A stretch of 64,000 nucleotides of DNA from Syntrophopropionicum propionicicum_A (GTDB taxonomy: Bacteria; Bacillota; Desulfotomaculia; Desulfotomaculales; Pelotomaculaceae). The notes beneath the pieces were generated by a model, which saw only the letters and a program-made list of their open reading frames with translations, did not search any database and was not told the DNA's origin. Positions 57,580-64,000 of the stretch are shown in pieces; the first letter of the stretch is position 1, and each line of letters begins with the position of its first letter. Made by a program: the position numbers and the translations under genes. The stretch spans positions 37,060 to 101,059 of the forward strand of contig NZ_JBMGJC010000014.1 of the NCBI RefSeq assembly GCF_048984525.1, written 5' to 3'.

Positions 57580-58695
57580 TTGAAAAAGGAAGCGGCTGAT
57601 ATATATGTTAAACTGAGGGACCGTATGAATTCAATCGCCTTCGGCTACGGTCCGACCAAAAGTGGTGTGGAATTCGCCCTGCTGAAAAGGTTCTTCACCC
57701 CGGAAGACGCGGCTTACGTCCTGGAAATGGAACTCGATAAGTTCTTCACCGCCGGCGAGTATGCGAACTTTTCCGGCAGAGAAACAGCCGAAGCGGAAAA
57801 GATCTTGGAAGACCTGAGCATGAAGGGCCTCATTTACAGGAGGCGCCGTGAGGGTGAAGTAAATACTTACCGGGTGGCTCCCGTAGCGCACGGATTTCTT
57901 GAATTCAATGTTGACAATGTCCACAATGACATCAAAGAAGGCAAAGCCGACTGGCTCCCGGATTATGGCGCACATGTGGGCGAAATTTGGGGCAAGCAGT
58001 GGTTCGGAAGCACCGAAGTCCCTTTCTTCCGTTCCATACCGGTCAATACCAGCCTGGTTACTGGCAGCGAAGTCCTGCCTTATGACGACGCCATGGACCT
58101 GATTAAATCCAAAAAGCTGTTCGCCGTTTCCAAGTGTCTGTGCCGGATTTCAACGGCCGCGGGCGGAGGCTATGACGATCCCCGTAAAGAAGTCTGCCTG
58201 GCCTTTGACGATATGGCCCGTTTCTATATCGACATTGGGATCGGTCGGGAGATGACCGAGCAGGAAGCATTGGATATGATCAAGGAAAGTATCGGTATGG
58301 GCTTGTGCCTGCACGTGGCAAACTCCAAGGAAGGCGAAGTCATGTGCAGCTGCGATGTCAACAGATGCGGCCTGCTCCAGATGACCAAAATCTTTGGCGG
58401 CGCCGCCACCGCACATGTTTCCCACTACAGGATCAATGTTGACCGCGATAAATGCTCCGGCTGCGGCACCTGCGTTACCAAGTGCCCGACACAGTGCTGT
58501 TCCCTTGATGACGAGAAAAAGTCTGTCAACGAAGCTGACCGCTGCGTCGGCTGCGGCCAGTGCGTCCCCGTTTGTCCAAAAGGCGCCAGAACCCTGGTCA
58601 AGAAGAGTGATGATGAGATCATCGCCCTGCAGGATACTATATTCGACGCTTATGAAAAAATGCAAGCCATCCGCAGGGAACGCGGCGAAATCTGA
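57580..58695 (+). CDS. Cysteine-rich iron-sulfur protein (module 3)
   Basis: A 371-residue protein with the same architecture as the module 2 protein: winged-helix-like N-terminus (GEYANFSGRETAEAEKILED), CLCRIS (about 187), CSCDVNRCGLLQ (about 247-258), and two ferredoxin motifs CSGCGTCVTKCP and CVGCGQCVPVCP (about 288-335). The TTG start at 57580 follows AGAGGGTG by 6 bases; GTG57571 overlaps that site and is less likely. It is followed by hypA3 after a strong hairpin. There is no hypB in this module. Confidence 0.82.
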   Translation: MKKEAADIYVKLRDRMNSIAFGYGPTKSGVEFALLKRFFTPEDAAYVLEMELDKFFTAGEYANFSGRETAEAEKILEDLSMKGLIYRRRREGEVNTYRVAPVAHGFLEFNVDNVHNDIKEGKADWLPDYGAHVGEIWGKQWFGSTEVPFFRSIPVNTSLVTGSEVLPYDDAMDLIKSKKLFAVSKCLCRISTAAGGGYDDPRKEVCLAFDDMARFYIDIGIGREMTEQEALDMIKESIGMGLCLHVANSKEGEVMCSCDVNRCGLLQMTKIFGGAATAHVSHYRINVDRDKCSGCGTCVTKCPTQCCSLDDEKKSVNEADRCVGCGQCVPVCPKGARTLVKKSDDEIIALQDTIFDAYEKMQAIRRERGEI

Positions 58696-58723
58696 TACCG
58701 AACCCAACCTGACGACGATTTTT

Positions 58724-58774
58724 GAATCCATCCCGGGCCAGTGTTTCCTTCTGTATTGGTCCGGGTATGGATTC
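58724..58774 (+). terminator. Long hairpin between the module 3 iron-sulfur gene and hypA3
   Basis: GAATCCAT (58724-58731) pairs with ATGGATTC (58767-58774), continued inside by CCCGG with CCGGG. There is no T tract, so it may modulate rather than end transcription. Confidence 0.55.
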
Positions 58775-58829
58775 TGAAATTATATAAAGACATCCGTTGT
58801 ATACATCTATCTTATCGAAGGTGCGGCTT

Positions 58830-59183
58830 ATGCATGAATTATCAGTCACCAAAAATGTGTTGCAGCTTGTTATCAGGCACGCCGAAGCCAACAAAGCCAG
58901 AAGGGTAGTCGGTGTAAAGCTGGAAATCGGAGAGATGCGCGATATCGTGGAAGACCTGATGCAGAAATGTTTCCTGTATTTGGCGCGAGGTACGGTTGCC
59001 GAGGGCGCTGCCTTGAAGATCAATGTGATTCCCCTGACCTGTAACTGCCGGGCCTGCAATGAAGTTTTTCCGGTCGATTGGCGTAAAGGATTTGATCATA
59101 TGTCCTGTCCGAAATGTGGTGGCGCCAGCCTTGCCCCTTATACCGGCCAGGAGTTTTTTATCAAAGAAATAGATGTGGTATGA
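58830..59183 (+). CDS. hypA: Nickel metallochaperone HypA (copy 3)
   Basis: A 117-residue HypA starting MHELSVTKNVLQLVIRHAEA, with KLEIGEMRD as conserved strand and cysteines CNCRAC and CPKC (about 76-81 and 101-104) for zinc. ATG58830 has AAGGTG upstream. It is followed 18 bases later by the truncated cbiM start, so hypA3 once headed toward a nickel/cobalt uptake operon. Confidence 0.93.
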   Translation: MHELSVTKNVLQLVIRHAEANKARRVVGVKLEIGEMRDIVEDLMQKCFLYLARGTVAEGAALKINVIPLTCNCRACNEVFPVDWRKGFDHMSCPKCGGASLAPYTGQEFFIKEIDVV

Positions 59184-59201
59184 GTTCAGGAGGTTGTTTT
59201 T

Positions 59202-59303
59202 ATGCATATACTAGATGGTTATCTCAGCCCCCAGGCCTGTGCTGTAATAGGCGCAGCTATGCTCCCCGTTTGGGCAGCAGTTTTTTGGTTTTTGTCAGCT
59301 TAA
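59202..59303 (+). pseudogene. 5' remnant of cbiM-type nickel/cobalt transporter gene
   Basis: After a perfect AGGAGG (59188-59193) the frame reads MHILDGYLSPQACAVIGAAM, then LPVWAAVFWFLSA and a stop: 33 residues. This is the typical start of CbiM/NikM, whose N-terminal MH.. residues bind the metal; the full protein has about 220 or more residues, so nearly everything is lost. Confidence 0.75.
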
Positions 59304-59380
59304 TCTTCCTGGGAGGTGACAGGCTGTTTGTCCCACCAACGGGCTTGATCCACGAACCCAGCGCTGGCTGATAAACTTAA

Positions 59381-59533
59381 TCAAACAGCGAGGATCACCA
59401 TTTGGTAGCTGTTGGCAAATCCGCCGAAGTATTAAGCCGCCGGGAATTACTGCTCAGCGTGAATTTAGTGGATGAACATTTTCATCGTCACTCACATGAC
59501 GGCGATCACCGGCATTACCATGCTCACGAGTAA
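59381..59533 (+). pseudogene. 3' remnant of cbiO-type transporter ATPase with His-rich tail
   Basis: The frame reads HHLVAVGKSAEVLSRRELL, then LSVNLVDEHFHRHSHDGDHR and HYHAHE before the stop. It matches the end of a cobalt/nickel ECF ATPase ('G...G...EVL...ELL...NL..H'), with a His-rich metal-binding tail. The genes between cbiM and this end are missing, implying an internal deletion. Confidence 0.6.
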
Positions 59534-59553
59534 AATACAAGGAGGGAGTATAA

Positions 59554-59856
59554 ATGATTAAATTCACAATTCTATATCCTTATGCAGAAGGCAAGAAGTT
59601 TGACATGGATTATTACATTAACAAACACTTACCGTTATGCCAGAAACTAATTGGCGCTGCATTTAAAGGTGGAGGAGTTGACGCTGGACTTGATGTCGGT
59701 GCCCCTCCTGCCTTTATCGCCATCGGCTATCTGTTATTTGATTCATTGGAAGCCTTTCAAGATGCATTTCCCCTTGTCCAGCAGTCACTTACGGAAGATA
59801 TCGTAAATTTCACTGATATAAAACCTGTAATGCAGTTTAGTGAAGTAAGAATGTAA
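59554..59856 (+). CDS. EthD family protein
   Basis: A 100-residue ferredoxin-like-fold protein of the EthD group (TIGR02118-like): IKFTILYPYAEGKKFDMDYY, then INKHLPLCQKLIG and the C-terminal DIVNFTDIKPVMQFSEV. Members are implicated in degradation pathways but often have no known substrate. GGAGGG precedes the ATG. It is the last intact gene before the tRNA-Val 3' repeat and has no obvious link with nickel chaperones. Confidence 0.82.
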   Translation: MIKFTILYPYAEGKKFDMDYYINKHLPLCQKLIGAAFKGGGVDAGLDVGAPPAFIAIGYLLFDSLEAFQDAFPLVQQSLTEDIVNFTDIKPVMQFSEVRM

Positions 59857-60033
59857 ATTTCCATGCTCTCTTGAAGAGAAATATGGCAAACCTTTTTGGT
59901 CCTGATCGCCATGGTAATAATTGGTTTTAGAGCTCTTATTGGCTTGTTCCCCAAGTTGTGACAAATTGTTGAAATCAAAAAAATCCAGTACTTTAGTCAT
60001 TTGAGGAAGTTAAATACAGGTAAGGGCATAAGG

Positions 60034-60103
60034 GGTTCGATCCCGTCAACTCCCACCACAAAAGGCTTTAGCGCCGAAAGTAATTTCAGCGCTAAAGCTT
60101 TTT
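60034..60103 (+). repeat. Duplicate of tRNA-Val 3' end and terminator (att-like)
   Basis: Seventy bases match 49072-49141 with one mismatch. It starts in the T arm (GGTTCGATCCCGTCAACTCC) and includes CCA and the terminator hairpin. There is no D arm or anticodon, so it is not a functional tRNA. The following bases to 60507 (about 400) are AT-rich with no gene or known signal; a CTAAAAA match continues briefly. Confidence 0.93.
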
Positions 60104-60507
60104 TGTGTCTAAAAATTTATTTTGCTCTAAAGCTTATTTCAGAGAAGTTTTTTTATCTAACCGTTATGAGGCTTCCTACAGGGTTTTAAATTTTATATTG
60201 TCAATTGGAAAGGAAGATCATAAAATTATGTCGAATTACATTTGAGGTTAATATTGGCAAATCGTATTAGAAGGTTCTCTTTTAGGAAAAGGGATTTTAC
60301 GAAAGTATGCCTCTGGAATGTGTAAAAAAATTTATATAAAATGATGATGATCTTGTTAGTTCAACTAGTGTCTATAATGGGTAGTTGATTTTTTGTGAGA
60401 GAAGGAACAAAAAAGGTAAACAGCCTGTTAACAAAATAGTAAATTTATGATAAATAGAAAAAGCCTACTATACCAGTCTTAACAAGGTGCAACGAAAGGA
60501 TTATACA

Positions 60508-61830
60508 ATGGGGAAAGGTGTATTCCAAATAGAGCTCAATACCTATGTTCTTGGGATATTAAGAGATAAAGTGAATGAGCAGCGTAATATTTCCTATGAA
60601 AAAACTTTCGATTTTAAAGGCCAAAATAAATATATAAAGCATCGGGCATGGGATAAAATATGCGCTATAATGGATAGGCTTGATGACACTGTCTATTACT
60701 TAAACGACCTTAAGTTAAACACCGGAGTATATAGCCGTAGCGCATTTGATTTTTATAACTTTATGAATAACGCATCTGTAGTAGTAGATTGTGTAAAAGA
60801 ACTTGTCAACATTTTTAATGTGTCTGATAAAGTAATAAGGGAGTCAACAGATATTTTTAGTCAGCTTGGCAATGACGGAAAAGGAACAGATGAAAAGTAT
60901 TTTGAATACTTGCGTTCTTTATGTTCAGTTCACCCTATAGAAACAAGCCGACACAGAAGATATCAAGATAACGATTTTGAATGTAGTCCATTTGTAGTTT
61001 GGAATGACGGAAGAATATGGTGCGATGATGATTGCGACATTTATGCAGTTGTATATACAAGCAAAGACAGAGATAGCAATAAAAGAGTACAAATATATAT
61101 TTCCAAAATATTTAAATATGTTAAAACAAGATTGGATTTTATTGCAGAAATAACGAATGCCATTGACAAATATCAAAAACAAGTTATTTCTGATTTGAGA
61201 AACAGACCTATAAAAAAAGAAGAAGAGTTTGATAACTATATTGATTATCTGAAGAATCAAAATAAGGAATTGGAAGACCGGTATGGCTTAGAGGTTTATC
61301 ATCCATTTAATTACATTATCAATTTATTTGAACTTAAGTTATCAGACACACACAACCGAAACAAGATAAATTCATACTTAAATGCATTAAAATATGCTAT
61401 CACATTTGAACATAACAGCATGCAAAATATGAGTTACGTGGGATTTGAAAATAATGGATTGTTATATCCAGAAAAAAATACAGAAACATCTTTGTATATT
61501 GAATTATACTCACCTTATAGCGGAAGTGACGAACAAAGAAAATATGGATATAATCTTGAAAAAATCAGTTATCTGAGCTATGATGCAGACTATGGCAATA
61601 AGCAATGGGCGTACATACAATTAAAAGAAGCACGTGTATTCCTCGAAAAATATGTTTCATTTGAAGGTGCAAAGGGTGATTTTGAGCATTATGCATTAGT
61701 TAAATTAGCATTGTATTTGGACTGTTTGGAAAATAAATGCTTAATAAATAAGAATATTCCTAACGACTTAAAATACCGCAGAAGGCTACTATCAGATGAC
61801 GAATTAAAGGAATTATTAAGTGATAAATAA
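60508..61830 (+). CDS. Hypothetical protein, 440 residues, AT-rich gene
   Basis: I do not recognise this protein. It is soluble, rich in Tyr, Asn, Asp and Lys, with no membrane segment, signal peptide or cysteine motif; a long helical stretch (about 190-270, ISKIFKYVKTRLDFIAEITN) may be a coiled coil. ATG60508 has AAAGGA 7 bases upstream. Codon use is much more AT-rich than the genes before 49 kb, indicating transfer. It lies just right of the att-like repeat and next to two further unknown genes. Confidence 0.65.
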   Translation: MGKGVFQIELNTYVLGILRDKVNEQRNISYEKTFDFKGQNKYIKHRAWDKICAIMDRLDDTVYYLNDLKLNTGVYSRSAFDFYNFMNNASVVVDCVKELVNIFNVSDKVIRESTDIFSQLGNDGKGTDEKYFEYLRSLCSVHPIETSRHRRYQDNDFECSPFVVWNDGRIWCDDDCDIYAVVYTSKDRDSNKRVQIYISKIFKYVKTRLDFIAEITNAIDKYQKQVISDLRNRPIKKEEEFDNYIDYLKNQNKELEDRYGLEVYHPFNYIINLFELKLSDTHNRNKINSYLNALKYAITFEHNSMQNMSYVGFENNGLLYPEKNTETSLYIELYSPYSGSDEQRKYGYNLEKISYLSYDADYGNKQWAYIQLKEARVFLEKYVSFEGAKGDFEHYALVKLALYLDCLENKCLINKNIPNDLKYRRRLLSDDELKELLSDK

Positions 61831-62025
61831 AATTTGGATTGGATTATCCATATGCCTATTAGGCTAATAATCGGCAGTTTGGCATTATAAGTTTTGTGGC
61901 AATAAAAAGCAGATAATATCTGGCTATATGGTAAAGTGAATTTTTTACAGTGTTTAAGTTGAGAAATTGATGCATAGCAAAAGCAGCTGTTATCAGGATA
62001 ACATGAGAAAGAGTGGTATATTGGA

Positions 62026-62865
62026 ATGGAAGAAGGGGTATGGGCAAACCCGGAAAACTTTTTTGCGGTTTTTCGCTGCACTAAAGAGATACATGCTAAG
62101 GATTTTTTAGGAAAAGGAGAAATTAAATTTAATACACCAAATTCTTGGGTTAAATATGCTTTTGAAAAAGGCGAGGGACGCGGAGACAAACTGGAAGGAA
62201 CAATGGCAACATTTCATATGTTTGATATCGAACAAGCAAAAAAGTTGAATGAAAAATATAAGAATTACTCAGATTTGATGCGTGTTTCAATTGGCGAACG
62301 TGTTTACTTAAAAAGTGCTCGGGATATGGAATTGCCATGTTTTTGCTTTTATATATTAAAACAAAGTATGTTTACATGTCCAAACATAGAAGGAAAGCAC
62401 AAGTTAACAGCAACGGTACCAGCATCATACTTCAGAGATTTTATGGACAATTTAGATCCTCGCGAAGTAGAAAAATTAGATCAAAAGGATAAGCCTGCTG
62501 TTATTATTGTTGAAAATTATCAGGAGTTTGAGCAAAGAATCGTCATAGGGCTTATGGCGCTCGGATTAAAAAGAGAAGAAATAATTATTACGCGGGTTAA
62601 ATATTATGATTTTGAAGGATATGGTCAGTATGGTTGGTGGGACTTTGGTCAGAAGCCGCCTATGGAATTAGCTATTAAAGACAAACGATTTGAATCACAG
62701 AGTGAAGCAAGAATAATCATTAATACGGACGATATAAGAATTAGAAGGATTCTTGAAAAACCGATCGAAATTGGCACATTAAAAGACATTGCTTTGGTAA
62801 GTAATACATATCTTCATGAAGGAATGTTAATAGAATTAACTGCAGATATAAAATTATTAGATTAA
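62026..62865 (+). CDS. Hypothetical protein, 279 residues
   Basis: Not recognised. Soluble, with aromatic-rich segments (GQYGWWDFGQKPPMELAIKD near 203-222) and no clear catalytic motif; cysteines are scattered. The ATG at 62026 has only a weak site (GAGTGG further upstream). The gene is AT-rich like its neighbours and separated by 195 bases from the upstream one. It could be a phage- or island-borne accessory gene. Confidence 0.6.
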   Translation: MEEGVWANPENFFAVFRCTKEIHAKDFLGKGEIKFNTPNSWVKYAFEKGEGRGDKLEGTMATFHMFDIEQAKKLNEKYKNYSDLMRVSIGERVYLKSARDMELPCFCFYILKQSMFTCPNIEGKHKLTATVPASYFRDFMDNLDPREVEKLDQKDKPAVIIVENYQEFEQRIVIGLMALGLKREEIIITRVKYYDFEGYGQYGWWDFGQKPPMELAIKDKRFESQSEARIIINTDDIRIRRILEKPIEIGTLKDIALVSNTYLHEGMLIELTADIKLLD

Positions 62866-62986
62866 TGGATTGTCTATCACAAGTATGCTAGCTTTGTTAA
62901 GCAAAGCTTAAGCCCGACCATCGCATTAGGGCGCAAGGGCGTCGTGAGTGTGGGAACGACAATTCAGCCATTGGAAGGAGGTACTT

Positions 62987-63757
62987 ATGTCATTTTCACA
63001 AAAAGTCGCTGAGGATTTATTAGTGCAAGCAGCACGATTTTGTTGCCTGTGTAGACAATATAAGGGGACAAAAATCGAAGTTCATCATATCATTCAAGAA
63101 GCGAATGGAGGTAGTGATGAACATGAAAATGGAATTCCACTCTGTTTTGATTGTCACGCAGAAGTTGAATCATATAATACTAAGCATCCTCGAGGACGAA
63201 AATTTCAACCTTCTGAATTAAAGCGTCTTCGTGATGATTGGTTCGGATTGGTTGCTTCTGGGAAAGCACCTTCAGCAGCAGTATCTCAAGACGAAGACAC
63301 AGAACTAATTCGCTTTTATTCACAATGTTTTGATAGGCCTGCATTTCAAGATTATTTTCAACAAGAGGGTACTATGGAAGCCTTTGATAAAGCAATTGAA
63401 GATACAATTACTGCTATTAATACTGGATGTCTACTATCTCGGGATGGAAAAACGTTAGCTATGGCAAAAGGGAAATCCTATTTACATAATCAGCAATGGC
63501 GTGATCAAATGGACGTGATTGTTGATATTTTAAAGGCTATTCGCTCAAGATATAAACTTGCAATCCAATTAGGTCAGATACAAGTTGGTAATGGAAATCA
63601 TAGCCGACAGTTTTATTGTTTTCATGATTCAGAACTTGCACAATGGATGGATATGACTAGGGCGGAAGTTCTTCAGTTATTTTCTAATATATGTAAGGAA
63701 GCTGGAATTAAAACGTTAATCTTTCCAAGAAAACGTTGGAGAAATAGGCATTACTAA
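62987..63757 (+). CDS. HNH endonuclease-like domain protein
   Basis: A 256-residue protein. The N-terminal 75 residues form an HNH-type zinc fold: CCLCRQYKG (about 19-27), EVHHIIQEANGGSDEHENGI split as EVHHIIQEANGGS and HENGIPLCFDCHAEV (about 33-60). The remaining 180 residues are unassigned and may recognise a target. ATG62987 lies 5 bases after GGAGG; the in-frame codon further upstream has none. AT-rich, and third of three unknown genes in this part. Such HNH proteins occur in restriction or other defence systems as well as in phages and introns. Confidence 0.78.
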   Translation: MSFSQKVAEDLLVQAARFCCLCRQYKGTKIEVHHIIQEANGGSDEHENGIPLCFDCHAEVESYNTKHPRGRKFQPSELKRLRDDWFGLVASGKAPSAAVSQDEDTELIRFYSQCFDRPAFQDYFQQEGTMEAFDKAIEDTITAINTGCLLSRDGKTLAMAKGKSYLHNQQWRDQMDVIVDILKAIRSRYKLAIQLGQIQVGNGNHSRQFYCFHDSELAQWMDMTRAEVLQLFSNICKEAGIKTLIFPRKRWRNRHY

Positions 63758-64000
63758 TATTCTGAATCATCGTATACAGTGCATTGCCGTGAGGTTACGG
63801 GTAGCTGTTCTCACAGGTGGGTACGCCTATCTCCCGTTGGGGGTAAAACGTTACCATTAAAGAGCTTCACATAATTCTAAGTCAATTATACGAAGTTAGG
63901 CTCGTGAAAAAGCCCAAGCAATCTTTACAGCTTGAGCTTTGGAATGGCAAAAAAGCAGCCTAACTTTGGATAATTCGGATAGCACGAAACTGCGGTGGTA
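63758..64000. other. Non-coding, structured region at the right edge
   Basis: No gene seen. AAGTTAGGCT (63893-63902) pairs perfectly with AGCCTAACTT (63957-63966), and inside it AAGCCCAAGC (63910-63919) pairs with GCTTGAGCTT (63930-63939) with one mismatch. A G-rich block (63800-63845, CAGGTGGGTACGCCTATC then CTCCCGTTGGGGG) also looks structured. It may be a mobile-element end or structured RNA, cut by the window. Confidence 0.4.

Larger units (their letters stand above)
49072..60103. mobile_element. Putative tRNA-Val-associated genomic island (no integrase seen)
   Basis: A 70-bp direct repeat, 49072-49141 and 60034-60103, with one mismatch (49126 versus 60088), bounds about 11 kb. The repeat covers the T arm, acceptor strand, CCA and terminator of tRNA-Val, just what tRNA-targeting integrases duplicate. 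Inside are the hypAB/iron-sulfur modules and transporter remnants. There is no integrase, so the element may be decayed, mobilised in trans, or the result of an unequal duplication. Confidence 0.5.

Noticed and set aside
60034..60103. A fifth tRNA gene
   Set aside because: Only the T arm, acceptor 3' strand and CCA are present; no D arm, anticodon arm or 5' acceptor strand.

Overview
The window reads as a chromosome segment of a spore-forming anaerobic Firmicute of the Clostridia, most like the Peptococcaceae (Pelotomaculum/Desulfotomaculum group). This is inferred from gene content and order: sporulation genes (spoIIP, yqfC, yqfD), strong GGAGG ribosome binding sites with many GTG and TTG starts, a CIRCE-controlled dnaK operon holding an archaeal-like (group III) chaperonin, the conserved yqfC-yqfD-phoH-pgpH-ybeY-dgkA-cdd-era-recO-glyQS-ccpN-ppsR-ppdK-dgt-dnaG-rpoD series, and a glycine T-box.

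Layout. 1-6.2 kb: rpsT (cut by the left edge), a small membrane protein, spoIIP, lepA and hemW. 6.2-17.5 kb: heat-shock operon hrcA-chaperonin-grpE-dnaK, then dnaJ, prmA, a 4-OT tautomerase, rsmE, mtaB, a HIT protein and rpsU. 17.6-21.4 kb: a divergent accessory locus with a membrane HhH protein, DUF2997-like and DUF1257/Ycf35-like proteins on the minus strand, and a Ycf46-like AAA ATPase with a small radical-SAM protein on the plus strand. 21.6-23.9 kb: a minus-strand pair made of a repetitive protein with 23 cysteines and a radical-SAM/SPASM enzyme, the best candidate here for an undescribed modification system. 24-48.5 kb: the housekeeping series ending in dnaG-rpoD. 48.6-49.1 kb: four tRNAs (Asn, Met, Glu, Val).

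49.1-60.1 kb is flanked by a 70-bp direct repeat of the tRNA-Val 3' end plus its terminator, so it looks like an integrated or duplicated segment. It carries three modules of a cysteine-rich iron-sulfur protein with HypA and, in two of them, HypB; the first iron-sulfur protein is fused to a GltD-like flavoprotein. A PucR-type regulator sits between modules, and remnants of a nickel/cobalt transporter (cbiM start, cbiO end) lie at the right. No hydrogenase structural gene is present, so the nickel enzyme being served is unknown. From 60.1 kb to the end the DNA is AT-rich, with three genes of unknown function, one bearing an HNH nuclease-like domain.

Intergenic DNA from 1.8 to 43 kb is peppered with a 29-bp self-complementary repeat, usually paired at a 31-bp step and placed just after stop codons. 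A second palindromic family and degenerate 7-bp-period arrays also occur. I saw none of the 29-bp repeats after about 42.9 kb.
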